From JAGVSR01 sp963708775 (GTDB lineage Bacteria > Pseudomonadota > Alphaproteobacteria > Rhizobiales > Hyphomicrobiaceae), in NCBI GenBank assembly GCA_963708775.1, contig CAVPTI010000017.1, positions 49,208-113,207 of the forward strand: a DNA stretch of 64,000 nt, given 5' to 3'. The notes below the pieces were generated by a model, which saw only the letters and a program-made list of their open reading frames with translations, made no database searches and was not told the origin of the DNA. Made by a program: the position numbers and the translations under genes. Below are positions 44,343 to 52,244 of this stretch, piece by piece (positions within the stretch are counted from its first letter, which is position 1; every line of letters starts with the position of its first letter).

Positions 44343-45731
44343 ATGGGCTCATTCGCACAGATCGTGGGCGGGGAGCGTTACGTTTTCGACGACCTCAAGG
44401 ATCTTCTCGCCAAAGCATCGCCGCTGCGATCCGGTGACCAGCTTGCCGGCATCGCGGCTGAGACGGATGCCCAGCGGGCGGCGGCGCAGATCACGCTGGC
44501 TGACGTGCCGCTGACCGTTTTTCTGGAAGAGCAGGTGGTGCCGTACGAAACCGACGAGGTGACGCGGCTCATCATCGATACGCATGACAAGATGGCTTTC
44601 AAGGCCGTCGCTCACCTGACGGTTGGCGGGTTTCGCGACTGGCTTTTGTCCGATCACGCGACGACCGAGGCGCTGACGAAGCTCGCGGCCGGGCTGACGC
44701 CAGAGATGGTGGCGGCGGTCTCCAAAATCATGCGCGTACAGGATCTCGTCATGGTGGCCAAGAAGTGCCGCGTGGTGACGAAGTTCCGCAACACCATCGG
44801 GCTCGAAGGACGGATGGCGACGCGGTTGCAGCCCAACCATCCGACGGACGATGCCGCGGGGATCGCGGCAAGCATTGTGGATGGGCTGCTCTACGGTAAC
44901 GGCGACGCGGTCATCGGGATCAACCCGGCGACCGACAGCATCGGTCAGGTGACGACACTCGTCGAAATGCTTGATGGTATCATCAGCCGTTACGAGATCC
45001 CGACGCAGTCGTGCATCCTCACTCATGTCACGACGACGATCGAGGCAATCAATAGGGGGGCGCCGGTCGATCTGGTGTTCCAGTCGATCGCCGGTACAGA
45101 GGCGGCCAACAAGAGCTTCGGCATCGATCTCAAGATCCTGCAGGAAGGCTATGAAGCCGGGCTCTCGTTGAAGCGGGGTACGGTTGGCGACAACGTGATG
45201 TATTTCGAGACTGGGCAGGGAAGTGCGCTGTCCGCCAACGCGCATCACGGGGCGGATCAGCAGACGATCGAAACGCGCGCCTATGCGGTGGCGCGCAAAT
45301 ACAAGCCCCTGCTGATCAATACCGTCGTGGGCTTCATTGGGCCGGAGTATCTCTACGATGGTCGGCAGATCGTCCGCGCGGGGCTCGAGGATCATTTCTG
45401 CGGCAAGCTGCTCGGTCTGCCGATGGGATGTGACATCTGCTATACGAACCACGCCGAAGCCGACCAGAACGACATGGATATTCTTCTCACCATGCTAGGC
45501 GTCGCGGGCATCAACTTCATCATGGGCATCCCGGGTTCCGATGACGTGATGCTGAATTACCAAACAACGTCGTTCCACGATTCGCTCTATGTGCGTCGCG
45601 TGCTCGGGCTTAAACCCGCGCCGGAATTCGAGGCGTGGCTGAAGGCGCAGGAGATTTTCGCGGAGGGCGATCATGTATCCCTCACTTCAGATGTGCCGCG
45701 TGCGTTTCGCCGCGCCATCGCTGCGGAGTAG
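44343..45731 (+). CDS. eutB: Ethanolamine ammonia-lyase large subunit EutB
   Basis: A 462-residue TIM-barrel subunit of the adenosylcobalamin-dependent enzyme that converts ethanolamine to acetaldehyde and ammonia. Recognisable segments include YRFDDLKDLLAKASPLRSGD-type N terminus (here VFDDLKDLLAKASPLRSGD), SRLQPNHPTDD (here ATRLQPNHPTDDAAG), GDAVIGINPATDS and LGLPMGCDICYTNHAEADQN. Length equals the family norm. It lies 3 bases before eutC. No other eut genes, reactivase or microcompartment proteins are in the window, so this is a minimal, non-compartmented pathway. Confidence 0.95.
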   Translation: MGSFAQIVGGERYVFDDLKDLLAKASPLRSGDQLAGIAAETDAQRAAAQITLADVPLTVFLEEQVVPYETDEVTRLIIDTHDKMAFKAVAHLTVGGFRDWLLSDHATTEALTKLAAGLTPEMVAAVSKIMRVQDLVMVAKKCRVVTKFRNTIGLEGRMATRLQPNHPTDDAAGIAASIVDGLLYGNGDAVIGINPATDSIGQVTTLVEMLDGIISRYEIPTQSCILTHVTTTIEAINRGAPVDLVFQSIAGTEAANKSFGIDLKILQEGYEAGLSLKRGTVGDNVMYFETGQGSALSANAHHGADQQTIETRAYAVARKYKPLLINTVVGFIGPEYLYDGRQIVRAGLEDHFCGKLLGLPMGCDICYTNHAEADQNDMDILLTMLGVAGINFIMGIPGSDDVMLNYQTTSFHDSLYVRRVLGLKPAPEFEAWLKAQEIFAEGDHVSLTSDVPRAFRRAIAAE

Positions 45732-45734
45732 ATC

Positions 45735-46544
45735 ATGTCCCAAGGCGACAAGACGATCACCATCTCCAATCCATGGACGCATCTGCGTAAGCATACGCCC
45801 GCGCGCATCGCGCTGGGCCGGACAGGGGTGAGCGTTCCCACGTCCGAGCATCTCGCGTTCCAGCTCGCGCATGCGAGGGCGCGTAGTGCCGTGCATCACG
45901 CCATCGATTTGTCCAAACTCGCGCAGGATCTGCGACGGTTCGGGCCGGTGATCGAAGTCCATAGTGCGGCACCGGATCGGCCGACATATCTGCAGCGGCC
46001 GGACCTGGGGCGGCGTCTATCGTCTGCTTCGGCTGCACAGCTGGTGTCCGATGTGAAAGGGCCGTTCGACGTCGCGTATGTGATCGCCGACGGCTTGTCG
46101 GCGTTCGCTATCGAAAAGAACATCGTGCCGTTCCTGGAGGCGATGCTGCCGGTATCGGATAAGGCGGGGTGGACGCGTGCGCCGTTGATTGTCGCGGGGC
46201 AGGGTCGGGTGGCGCTGGGTGATGAAATCGGATCGATCATCGGAGCGCGAATGGTCGTGATGTTGATCGGCGAGCGGCCGGGGTTGTCGTCTCCGAACAG
46301 TCTCGGCATCTATCTCACCTACAATCCCAAGGTCGGCCTCACGGACGCGGATCGCAATTGTATTTCAAATGTTCGGACCGAGGGTTTGTCGTACGCGGAA
46401 GCTGCATACAAGCTGCACTACCTCGCGTCGGAGGCGGTGAAGCGGAAGCTTTCCGGCGTCAATCTGAAGGACGATGCGGAGGTTCTGCCGAAGCCGGATG
46501 GGGAGGCGGGGCGGAACTTCCTGCTCGATGGACCAAAAGGCTAA
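45735..46544 (+). CDS. eutC: Ethanolamine ammonia-lyase small subunit EutC
   Basis: A 269-residue cobalamin-binding partner of EutB. Family features are the N-terminal LRKHTPARIALGRTGVSVPT, then LAFQLAHARARSAVHHAIDL, and a Rossmann-like part (DVAYVIADGLSAFAIEKNIV, VMLIGERPGLSSPNSLGIYL, NCISNVRTEGLSYAEAAYKL). The two conserved cysteines-free SPxSLG and NRTEGL-type motifs match EutC. It directly follows eutB and its end overlaps the convergent Lrp gene by four bases. Confidence 0.95.
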   Translation: MSQGDKTITISNPWTHLRKHTPARIALGRTGVSVPTSEHLAFQLAHARARSAVHHAIDLSKLAQDLRRFGPVIEVHSAAPDRPTYLQRPDLGRRLSSASAAQLVSDVKGPFDVAYVIADGLSAFAIEKNIVPFLEAMLPVSDKAGWTRAPLIVAGQGRVALGDEIGSIIGARMVVMLIGERPGLSSPNSLGIYLTYNPKVGLTDADRNCISNVRTEGLSYAEAAYKLHYLASEAVKRKLSGVNLKDDAEVLPKPDGEAGRNFLLDGPKG

Positions 46545-47020
46545 CCCCGCGCGCGGGTCAGCAGCGTTTCGGGAAGAGGTCGCGATTTGACTTCGCGTAA
46601 TGCGAAGCTCGAGCGGAGGCGCGTGACGCCCGGAAGGCGCGCGAGTTCGTGACGGTGGATGCGCTCGTAGTCGGCCAAATCTCGGGCGAGCACGGTGAGC
46701 ACATAGTCGTCTTCTCCCGACATGAGGTGGCACGAGACGACGGAGGGTGCTGCGGTGACGGCTTTTTCGAAGGCCGCCAGCAGATCCTCGCTTTGGCTCT
46801 TTAGGCTGATCTGGACGAGCACCGTCATATCGAGCCCCAGAGCCGTTCGGCTAACCCGGGCTTGGTAGCCCTCGATAACCCCTTTCTCTTCCAAGGTTTT
46901 GATACGCCGGGCAATCGCGGTGGCGGACAAGGGCACCCGCTCTGTCAGTTCCACCTGGGAGAGGCGTCCGTTTTCCGAGAGAGCGCTCAGAATGGCCATA
47001 TCAAGCGCGTCGAGGTTCAT
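46541..47020 (-). CDS. Lrp/AsnC family regulator, divergent from alanine dehydrogenase
   Basis: A 159-residue feast/famine regulator. The N-terminal winged HTH (DMAILSALSENGRLSQVELT, SATAIARRIKTLEEKGVIEG) binds DNA, and the C-terminal RAM domain (MTVLVQISLKSQSEDLLAAF, GEDDYVLTVLARDLADYERI) binds amino-acid effectors and oligomerises. Divergent placement next to ald strongly suggests control of alanine catabolism, as for AldR-type regulators. The 140-base intergenic region holds palindromes at 47070-47082 and 47118-47125 as candidate operators. Confidence 0.9.
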   Translation of the reverse strand: MNLDALDMAILSALSENGRLSQVELTERVPLSATAIARRIKTLEEKGVIEGYQARVSRTALGLDMTVLVQISLKSQSEDLLAAFEKAVTAAPSVVSCHLMSGEDDYVLTVLARDLADYERIHRHELARLPGVTRLRSSFALREVKSRPLPETLLTRARG

Positions 47021-47069
47021 GTGCGCCGCTTTTCTGCCCTTAGAATGCCTTTGACGCAGATAATCGGCG

Positions 47070-47125
47070 TTTTGCGCGAAAATTGCCAGCTAAAAAGCCG
47101 ACCTCCGGCGCGAAAACGTGATCAC
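47070..47125. promoter_or_regulatory. Candidate Lrp/AldR operators in front of ald
   Basis: Two symmetric sequences lie between the divergent Lrp-type gene and ald: TTTTGCGCGAAAA at 47070-47082 and the perfect palindrome GTGATCAC at 47118-47125. Lrp/AsnC proteins bind degenerate AT-flanked inverted repeats and often control the divergent gene. Symmetry is seen; binding is inferred. Confidence 0.4.
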
Positions 47126-47160
47126 ATTTAACGCATCAGATTTGCTCCCAGGAGGACATC

Positions 47161-48285
47161 ATGCGGATCGGCGTTCCCACAGAGATCAAGGTCAACGAGT
47201 ACCGGGTCGGCCTCGTGCCGGGATCCGTGCGCGAACTGACCGCAAAGGGCCACGAAGTGTTCGTCCAGTCCGGCGCGGGCGCCGGTATCTTTGCGGATGA
47301 TAATGCCTACGAATATGCCGGGGCTAAGATACTTCCCGACGCGGAAGCAGTCTTCGCGCAGAGCGAGATGATCGTAAAGGTGAAGGAGCCGCAGAAGGTC
47401 GAATGGGAGCGCCTGCGCCCCGACCATATTCTCTTCACTTACCTCCACCTTGCCCCGGATGCAGAGCAGGCCAATGGTCTCCTGGCCTCTGGCGCAACGG
47501 CCATTGCGTATGAAACCGTCACGGACGCCAACGGCGGTCTGCCGCTGCTCGCGCCCATGAGTGAAGTGGCGGGCCGGCTATCGATCGAGGCGGCGGCGAT
47601 TGCGTTGCGCCGTCCGACGGGTGGCCGCGGTGTTCTCATGGGTGGCGTACCGGGCGTGAAGCCGGCGAAGGTCGTGGTGCTCGGCGGCGGTGTCGTCGGC
47701 ACGCATGCGGCCCGCATGGCGGCGGGGCTTGGCGCGGACGTCACCATTCTCGACCGGTCACTGCCGCGTCTGCGTCAACTCGATGAATTGTTCCAGGGGC
47801 GGGTGCGGACGCTCGCCTCCACGATGTCGACGGTTGAGAGCGAAGTGCTGGCCGCTGATGTCGTCGTCGGCGCGGTACTGGTCGCAGGAGCAAGCGCGCC
47901 CAAGCTCGTGACGCGTGCCATGCTGCGCGCAATGAAGACTGGGGCAGTTCTTGTCGATGTGTCGATCGACCAGGGCGGCTGCTTCGAAACCTCGAAGCCG
48001 ACGACACACGCCAATCCGACGTTCGAAGTCGATGGCATCATCCACTACTGCGTCGCCAACATGCCAGGTGCAGTGCCGAACACCTCGGCGCAGGCTCTGA
48101 ACAACGCCACGCTGCCGTTCGTGATGAAACTCGCCGACCAAGGGCTTGCCGCGTTCGATCGCGATCCGCATTTGGCGGCCGGGCTCAATGTGAAGGGCGG
48201 GCGGATCATGCATCAGGCGGTGGCCGCGTCGCTCGGCTTTGATCGGCTGGGCGGGGGAAAGCCGGTGGCGCTCGCGGCTGAGTAA
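47161..48285 (+). CDS. ald: Alanine dehydrogenase
   Basis: A 374-residue NAD-dependent enzyme interconverting L-alanine and pyruvate plus ammonia. The substrate-binding N domain has MRIGVPTEIKVNEYRVGLVP with the conserved Arg15, Lys75 in VKVKEPQ and His96 in YLHLAPD. The NAD-binding Rossmann motif is VVVLGGGVVGTHAARMAAGL, and the C-terminal NMPGAVPNTSAQALNNATLP is diagnostic. AGGAGG precedes ATG 47161. It is divergent from an Lrp/AsnC regulator. In this organism it likely uses alanine as carbon and nitrogen source or assimilates ammonia. Confidence 0.97.
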   Translation: MRIGVPTEIKVNEYRVGLVPGSVRELTAKGHEVFVQSGAGAGIFADDNAYEYAGAKILPDAEAVFAQSEMIVKVKEPQKVEWERLRPDHILFTYLHLAPDAEQANGLLASGATAIAYETVTDANGGLPLLAPMSEVAGRLSIEAAAIALRRPTGGRGVLMGGVPGVKPAKVVVLGGGVVGTHAARMAAGLGADVTILDRSLPRLRQLDELFQGRVRTLASTMSTVESEVLAADVVVGAVLVAGASAPKLVTRAMLRAMKTGAVLVDVSIDQGGCFETSKPTTHANPTFEVDGIIHYCVANMPGAVPNTSAQALNNATLPFVMKLADQGLAAFDRDPHLAAGLNVKGGRIMHQAVAASLGFDRLGGGKPVALAAE

Positions 48286-48315
48286 TCGAGCGAGCGCGTT
48301 TGACATGAGAACTGG

Positions 48316-48346
48316 ACGGGGTGGCGCTGCGAAAGTGCTGCCCCGT
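48316..48346 (+). terminator. Possible terminator after ald
   Basis: ACGGGG (48316-48321) can pair with CCCCGT (48341-48346) with partial pairing inside, followed by GTTTCTGT. It lies between the convergent ald and thioesterase genes. The stem is short and the tail is weak. Confidence 0.35.
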
Positions 48347-48401
48347 GTTTCTGTCAAGTCGTGTTGATCGCTCCGCGAAGGAGCGCACGGCACACCATTG
48401 G

Positions 48402-48803
48402 TCAGGTGGCGGGCTCGACCAGCCGCTTGCGGAACTCCTCGACGGCAACCGTGGCCCGCACGTGTTCGCCGGATCCGATCTGGCGAACACCATCCTCTGC
48501 CGTAACGCGGAAAAAGAGGCGACGGCCCTTGATCTCGACGAGTTCTGCGGTCGCGGTGACGGTGCGTCCGATCGGCGTAGGCGCCACATGATCGACGGCA
48601 ATGCGGATCCCGAGGCTCGTATATCCCGGCTCCAGAAGATGCTCGGTGCAATCAACGGCTGCGGATTCCATCAGCGCAATCATTACCGGTGTAGCCAGGA
48701 CAGCTTCGCAGCCGCTACCGACATGCTCCGCCGTGTGCTCGTATTCCACCGTGATTTCGGCCGTGCCAGTCAGGCCTACGCGAAGCGCGTTCGTGTCGGT
48801 CAT
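48402..48803 (-). CDS. Hotdog-fold thioesterase (FlK-like)
   Basis: A 133-residue thioesterase family protein. The pattern of TVEYEHTAEHVGSGCEAVLA, TPVMIALMESAAVDCTEHLL, GYTSLGIRIAVDHVAPTPIG and VRATVAVEEFRKRL matches the fluoroacetyl-CoA thioesterase-like group, in which a Thr, Glu and His form the active site (here candidates in TPVM, MES and DHVAP). The substrate is not predictable; most homologues act on small acyl-CoAs. The second ATG (48803) is chosen because GAAGGA lies 8 bases before it; the ATG at 48809 is the alternative. Confidence 0.85.
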   Translation of the reverse strand: MTDTNALRVGLTGTAEITVEYEHTAEHVGSGCEAVLATPVMIALMESAAVDCTEHLLEPGYTSLGIRIAVDHVAPTPIGRTVTATAELVEIKGRRLFFRVTAEDGVRQIGSGEHVRATVAVEEFRKRLVEPAT

Positions 48804-48869
48804 GCCCATCGTCCTTCGCCGGTTCCCTCGAATGAGAGTGCGCTTATTCGAGGAGCCGGGGAAGACTGG

Positions 48870-49376
48870 CTACTCGTCCTCGGGCCGAAACAGGTCGCCA
48901 GCGCAAGTGAGATAGGCTTGACGGACGCGATGCGGAATTGGGCGCGGGAGATCGTATGCGATCGTGCGTCCATCAACGGTTGCGATTTCGAAGCGACCAC
49001 CCATGACCATCAGTTCCTGGGCGAAGCTTGGGCCGGTAAAGCCCTCAAGGATGGTTCGGGCTTCTACGATGCCGTCACCGATGGGCGCCGAGGCCGGAAA
49101 CAGACTGGCGCTGTCGTGCGAAGCGGTCGCAAACCGCACGGACTTTACGGCGGATGAGCCGGGGATCGGGCGGGCGCGGATAGCGAATGCGGTCTCGTTT
49201 CCCTCACGGAATGCAATGACTTCCCCGATCACCATTGCGGATGACGACATCAGTCCGCAGCCAGCGATCTTGCCATTTTCGAGCAGAGTCAGCGGTTCGA
49301 CCTTTGCACCGTTGTCCGCAGTGGCAGTGCCCGCTACTCCCGCAGCGGCGACGAGGGCAAGAAGCACCCGCATCAC
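48870..49376 (-). CDS. Secreted hypothetical protein
   Basis: A 168-residue protein of unknown function with a signal peptide (MRVLLALVAAAGVAGTATA). The mature part is beta-rich with two cysteines (KIAGCGLMSSSAMVIGEVIA and YLTCAGDLF) that may pair, and no membrane segment. The start is GTG 49376 or ATG 49373; both directly follow the stop of the upstream secreted protein, so the two form an operon. I do not recognise a family. Confidence 0.7.
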   Translation of the reverse strand: MMRVLLALVAAAGVAGTATADNGAKVEPLTLLENGKIAGCGLMSSSAMVIGEVIAFREGNETAFAIRARPIPGSSAVKSVRFATASHDSASLFPASAPIGDGIVEARTILEGFTGPSFAQELMVMGGRFEIATVDGRTIAYDLPRPIPHRVRQAYLTCAGDLFRPEDE

Positions 49377-49796
49377 CTATTGGGCCTTCGACATTTCGAC
49401 GAGGCCGGGCGCAACGCTGCCCGCCGGGCCGATTTCCTTGTAGCCTTCTTTACAGCTCATCTGGTGCGCAAGTCGGCAGGGATTGGGATCGGCCGTGTGG
49501 GCGCATGCGAGTGTCTTCTTCCACGACTTGAGCACGGTGTCGGCCTGCACCTTGAACTTCTCCAAGTCTTCGCCGGTGAATGTGGTGGACAGGGCTTCCG
49601 CCTTTGCCGTCGGCTTCATGTCGAGGCACACAGACGCCATGCCTGCGGCCTGACCGTAACGGATGCCAGCGTCGCGGGGATTAGTGAGATCGCCAAATTT
49701 GGCTGGCTGCGCAGTGGGCGCGTCGCCTGCATTCGCGGGAAGGCTGAGGGCAAAGATCGCGGCGGCGAGAGAGACAACGAGACGACGTGCGGACAT
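49377..49796 (-). CDS. Secreted cysteine-containing protein, paralogue of the next gene
   Basis: A 139-residue exported protein. Signal peptide MSARRLVVSLAAAIFALSLP; GGAGGATC before ATG 49796 fixes the start. The mature protein has GIRYGQAAGMASVCLDMKPT, a helical middle, ACAHTADPNPCRLAHQMSCK and KEIGPAGSVAPGLVEM. Four cysteines suggest two disulfides. The same layout (GQAxAxxxxC, four Cys, REIGPxGSxxPGLxxx ending) occurs in the neighbour at 49874, so the pair arose by tandem duplication. Function unknown. Confidence 0.72.
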   Translation of the reverse strand: MSARRLVVSLAAAIFALSLPANAGDAPTAQPAKFGDLTNPRDAGIRYGQAAGMASVCLDMKPTAKAEALSTTFTGEDLEKFKVQADTVLKSWKKTLACAHTADPNPCRLAHQMSCKEGYKEIGPAGSVAPGLVEMSKAQ

Positions 49797-49873
49797 CAGG
49801 ATCCTCCGGGATGATTTCCCGGATATACGTCCCAGGTCTCGGTTCGGCTCATCGGAAATGATGCTGCAACGCA

Positions 49874-50269
49874 TCAATCGTTGGAGGGGGCGAAGTCCAG
49901 GAGCCCTGGGAGGGCGGAGCCTTCAGGACCGATCTCACGCCACGTCATTGTACAACTAAGGATCTTGGCTTTGCGGCAGCCGTTCATTTCGCGGGGAGAT
50001 TGAGCGGGGTCAACGTCTTGGCAGGCAAATGCTTTCTGCCAAGCTTCGATGATACGATTGCTGGCTGCTTGGAAGGCCTCGCGATCGTCGGGGGCAACCG
50101 CGGCGGCGAGTTCGGCCACTTTGACGGTGGTCTTTGCACCCGGGCAGGTTGCCATTGCCGCAATCGCCTGGCCATGGCGCGCACCCTGCTCGTCAATGGG
50201 GTCAGCGCTGCCAGCAGCGACCGGGGCCGCAATTGCAAACAGCACAAAGACGGAGAGAGACGTTTTCAT
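49874..50269 (-). CDS. Secreted cysteine-containing protein, tandem paralogue
   Basis: A 131-residue exported protein with signal peptide MKTSLSVFVLFAIAAPVAAG. The mature part reads GARHGQAIAAMATCPGAKTT, then FACQDVDPAQS, MNGCRKAKILSC and REIGPEGSALPGLLDF. It aligns by eye with the next gene down (49377-49796): same cysteine spacing pattern and same C-terminal motif. Function unknown; the conserved disulfide framework suggests a structured periplasmic or secreted role. Confidence 0.72.
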   Translation of the reverse strand: MKTSLSVFVLFAIAAPVAAGSADPIDEQGARHGQAIAAMATCPGAKTTVKVAELAAAVAPDDREAFQAASNRIIEAWQKAFACQDVDPAQSPREMNGCRKAKILSCTMTWREIGPEGSALPGLLDFAPSND

Positions 50270-50330
50270 TGCGGGTGCTTAGCACCCGTTGGCATCGAAG
50301 CAAAGCTTTCGGGCGGTGCGCAGGCGGGAG

Positions 50331-51002
50331 TCAGGCATCCGCCAGCACTTCCAGAGCGTCGCGATCGAGGATGATAACAGTTTGGTCGCGCACGCTCACG
50401 CTCTTGCACGCCTTCAGTTTTGCGAGTGCGGATTCGATCTCCGCAGCCGGAACTTCAAGCTGGCTGGATAGGGCTGCGATGCCCTGGTTCCCGACATCAA
50501 GGTGCGTGTCGCCGGAACGGCACGCGGCACCGCCAACGGCCAGGATGAAGGCAGCTAAACGGTTGATGACCGGCCGTAGGCCCGGCTGCAGCGCTCGCCG
50601 ACGCAGAAAATCGAATTCGCGGTCGGTTGCCGACGCCATGCGCGACGCGAGCGCGGCATCAGCGGCCAGCGCGTGATCAAGTTCCTCGTCGCTGATGACG
50701 GCGACCGAAGTATCAACCATCGCCTGTGCCGTGGACACATGCTCGCCAAGCGATCCGAGGCCGACGATATCTCCGGGGAAGGCGAATTCAATCACGTCGT
50801 GGGTGCCGTCTGGCCAAACGACGTAATGGCACAGCGCCCCGGACTCGACGCGAAAAGCCGATCGGCGCGATGTGCCCGGTGTAAAGAGGCTTTCGCCATG
50901 CGCAATCATCCGGCGCTTCCCTTCCAGGCCGCCGGTGTTCTGGTCTGCGCGCAATTGCGCAGGACGTGCAACGGCAAACTGGCCTTTATTGGCGAGCAGC
51001 AT
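50331..51002 (-). CDS. Crp/Fnr family transcriptional regulator
   Basis: A 223-residue regulator with an N-terminal cyclic-nucleotide-type beta-barrel (GESLFTPGTSRRSAFRVESG, DVIEFAFPGDIVGLGSLGEH), a dimerisation helix, and a C-terminal winged HTH (DVGNQGIAALSSQLEVPAAE). The N-terminal Fnr cysteine cluster is absent, so oxygen sensing by Fe-S is unlikely. The HTH region is somewhat degenerate. A perfect 7+7 inverted repeat lies about 53 bases upstream of its start and may be an autoregulatory operator. Confidence 0.85.
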   Translation of the reverse strand: MLLANKGQFAVARPAQLRADQNTGGLEGKRRMIAHGESLFTPGTSRRSAFRVESGALCHYVVWPDGTHDVIEFAFPGDIVGLGSLGEHVSTAQAMVDTSVAVISDEELDHALAADAALASRMASATDREFDFLRRRALQPGLRPVINRLAAFILAVGGAACRSGDTHLDVGNQGIAALSSQLEVPAAEIESALAKLKACKSVSVRDQTVIILDRDALEVLADA

Positions 51003-51054
51003 CCTCTTACTCCATACTTAGAGAGGACGTGGGGTTTAGGTCTGCCACAATCAA

Positions 51055-51075
51055 GTCACAATTCGTAGTTGTGAC
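51055..51075. promoter_or_regulatory. Inverted repeat upstream of the Crp/Fnr gene
   Basis: GTCACAA-TTCGTAG-TTGTGAC has perfect 7-base arms around a 7-base spacer. It sits upstream of the divergently oriented minus-strand Crp/Fnr gene. Its TCACAA/TTGTGA arms contain the TGTGA core found in CRP-family sites. Autoregulation is inferred. Confidence 0.55.
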
Positions 51076-51243
51076 AGACGGTTAGGTAACATTGCCTCAA
51101 CTAGAAGGTTGCGTCTGTTTCGTAGGGAACAGAAATATTTCCATTGAGCGGCGGTTTCGCCGCGGCACATATGCCAGATGTTCCTGGGCCGGTCGAACCT
51201 CAGCCATCGTTAAGATGAAGGAACGCGACCGATCTGATCCACA

Positions 51244-51615
51244 TCAGGGGCAGCGCAGGAGATCGCGCGATGCGCCGTCCTCGGTCAAGGTCAGGGTATC
51301 ACCCGACACCGTGAGCTTGACGTCAAAGGACTGGCTGTCGCCCTCGACGCTGCAGGCAGCCTTACCGGCCCACTCGCCCGCGCCGCTCGGTTTGAGGCCG
51401 CTGAACGTGCAATGGGCTTCGTGCTGGTCGTAGCCCTTCGACGAGAGAACCAGCGGAGCATCCGTACTGTCCTGCGGCGTCTTGCAGTTTGCCAGATCCG
51501 CGGCCCACGTCCCGGCATAATCAGCGGCGTGTGCAGGGCCGCCGCTGGCAGTTGCGAAGGCGAGACTGACCACCGCGGCGGCGACGTGCATTATGGGGTG
51601 ACGGCGGGCAGGCAT
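51244..51615 (-). CDS. Small secreted hypothetical protein
   Basis: A 123-residue exported protein with signal peptide (HVAAAVVSLAFATASGGPAHA) and a mature domain of about 95 residues: DYAGTWAADLANCKTPQDST, a central AHCTFSG, AACSVEGDSQSFDVKLTVSG and SRDLLRCP at the end. The YxGTWA start and the strand pattern suggest a small beta-barrel, with four cysteines for two disulfides. GGAG precedes ATG 51615; an internal ATG at 51591 is possible. Family not recognised. Confidence 0.7.
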   Translation of the reverse strand: MPARRHPIMHVAAAVVSLAFATASGGPAHAADYAGTWAADLANCKTPQDSTDAPLVLSSKGYDQHEAHCTFSGLKPSGAGEWAGKAACSVEGDSQSFDVKLTVSGDTLTLTEDGASRDLLRCP

Positions 51616-51715
51616 GACGTAGAGCTCCGGTTCGATTTGTGGTTCGCATGGGAATCGAACGTACCGAACGCTGTTGCGTACTGGTGTGTCCAAAAGACGA
51701 TGGCCGCAGAGGTCT

Positions 51716-52150
51716 TCAGCGTGCGGCAGAGAACTCTCCTTTCCGATAAAGCGCAAGGGTGTCGCGCGAAACGGCGTATTCGGTGACGCAGTAGTCGGGC
51801 CGGGCTTGGAGCTTACGGGCGAACTCCGACCGGGTCTTGTCGAAAGCGCGTCCGGTCTTGTCGGCGATCCCATCGCCCAGACCCCGACGCTTGACGTCTT
51901 CCACCAGATTGTAGCGCACCAACCCAGCATCGATGGTTTCACCGAAGCGTTCGGCGGCGGCAATGTCGTAACCCGCAGCATAGGCCAGGTTGAATTCCTC
52001 AGGAGGTAAGCCGACGACTGCACTACCTCCCGGCGCCGTGCAGGCGGCGATGAGCGCGCAACCCGCAAGGGGTGAGAGGCGGAGCCAACTCAAGCAGCCA
52101 TGTCCGGTTGTCAGTCTCAACGTGACGGCATCCCACCCTACGCGCAGCAT
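51716..52150 (-). CDS. Putative lipoprotein of unknown function
   Basis: A 144-residue protein whose N-terminal region contains LSPLAGCALIAACTAPGGSA with a lipobox (LIAAC), followed by a helical mature part (NLAYAAGYDIAAAERFGETI, GRAFDKTRSEFARKLQARPD). The start is uncertain: ATG 52150 gives an unusually long leader, and a TTG nearer the hydrophobic segment is possible. The frame is open to 52321 but overlaps the divergent gene there. Function unknown. Confidence 0.55.
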   Translation of the reverse strand: MLRVGWDAVTLRLTTGHGCLSWLRLSPLAGCALIAACTAPGGSAVVGLPPEEFNLAYAAGYDIAAAERFGETIDAGLVRYNLVEDVKRRGLGDGIADKTGRAFDKTRSEFARKLQARPDYCVTEYAVSRDTLALYRKGEFSAAR

Positions 52151-52244
52151 CTGAGCATAACGCGGTGGGACAGGGCGTTCACAAATTTGTCGGTTTGCCC
52201 GGTTTGATGAGCGAAACGAGTGGAAGGCATTTGGGGAGGCGGCA

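Noticed and set aside
44349..45452. A long minus-strand frame opposite eutB
   Set aside because: Arg/His/Asp-rich composition typical of a shadow frame; EutB on the + strand is certain.
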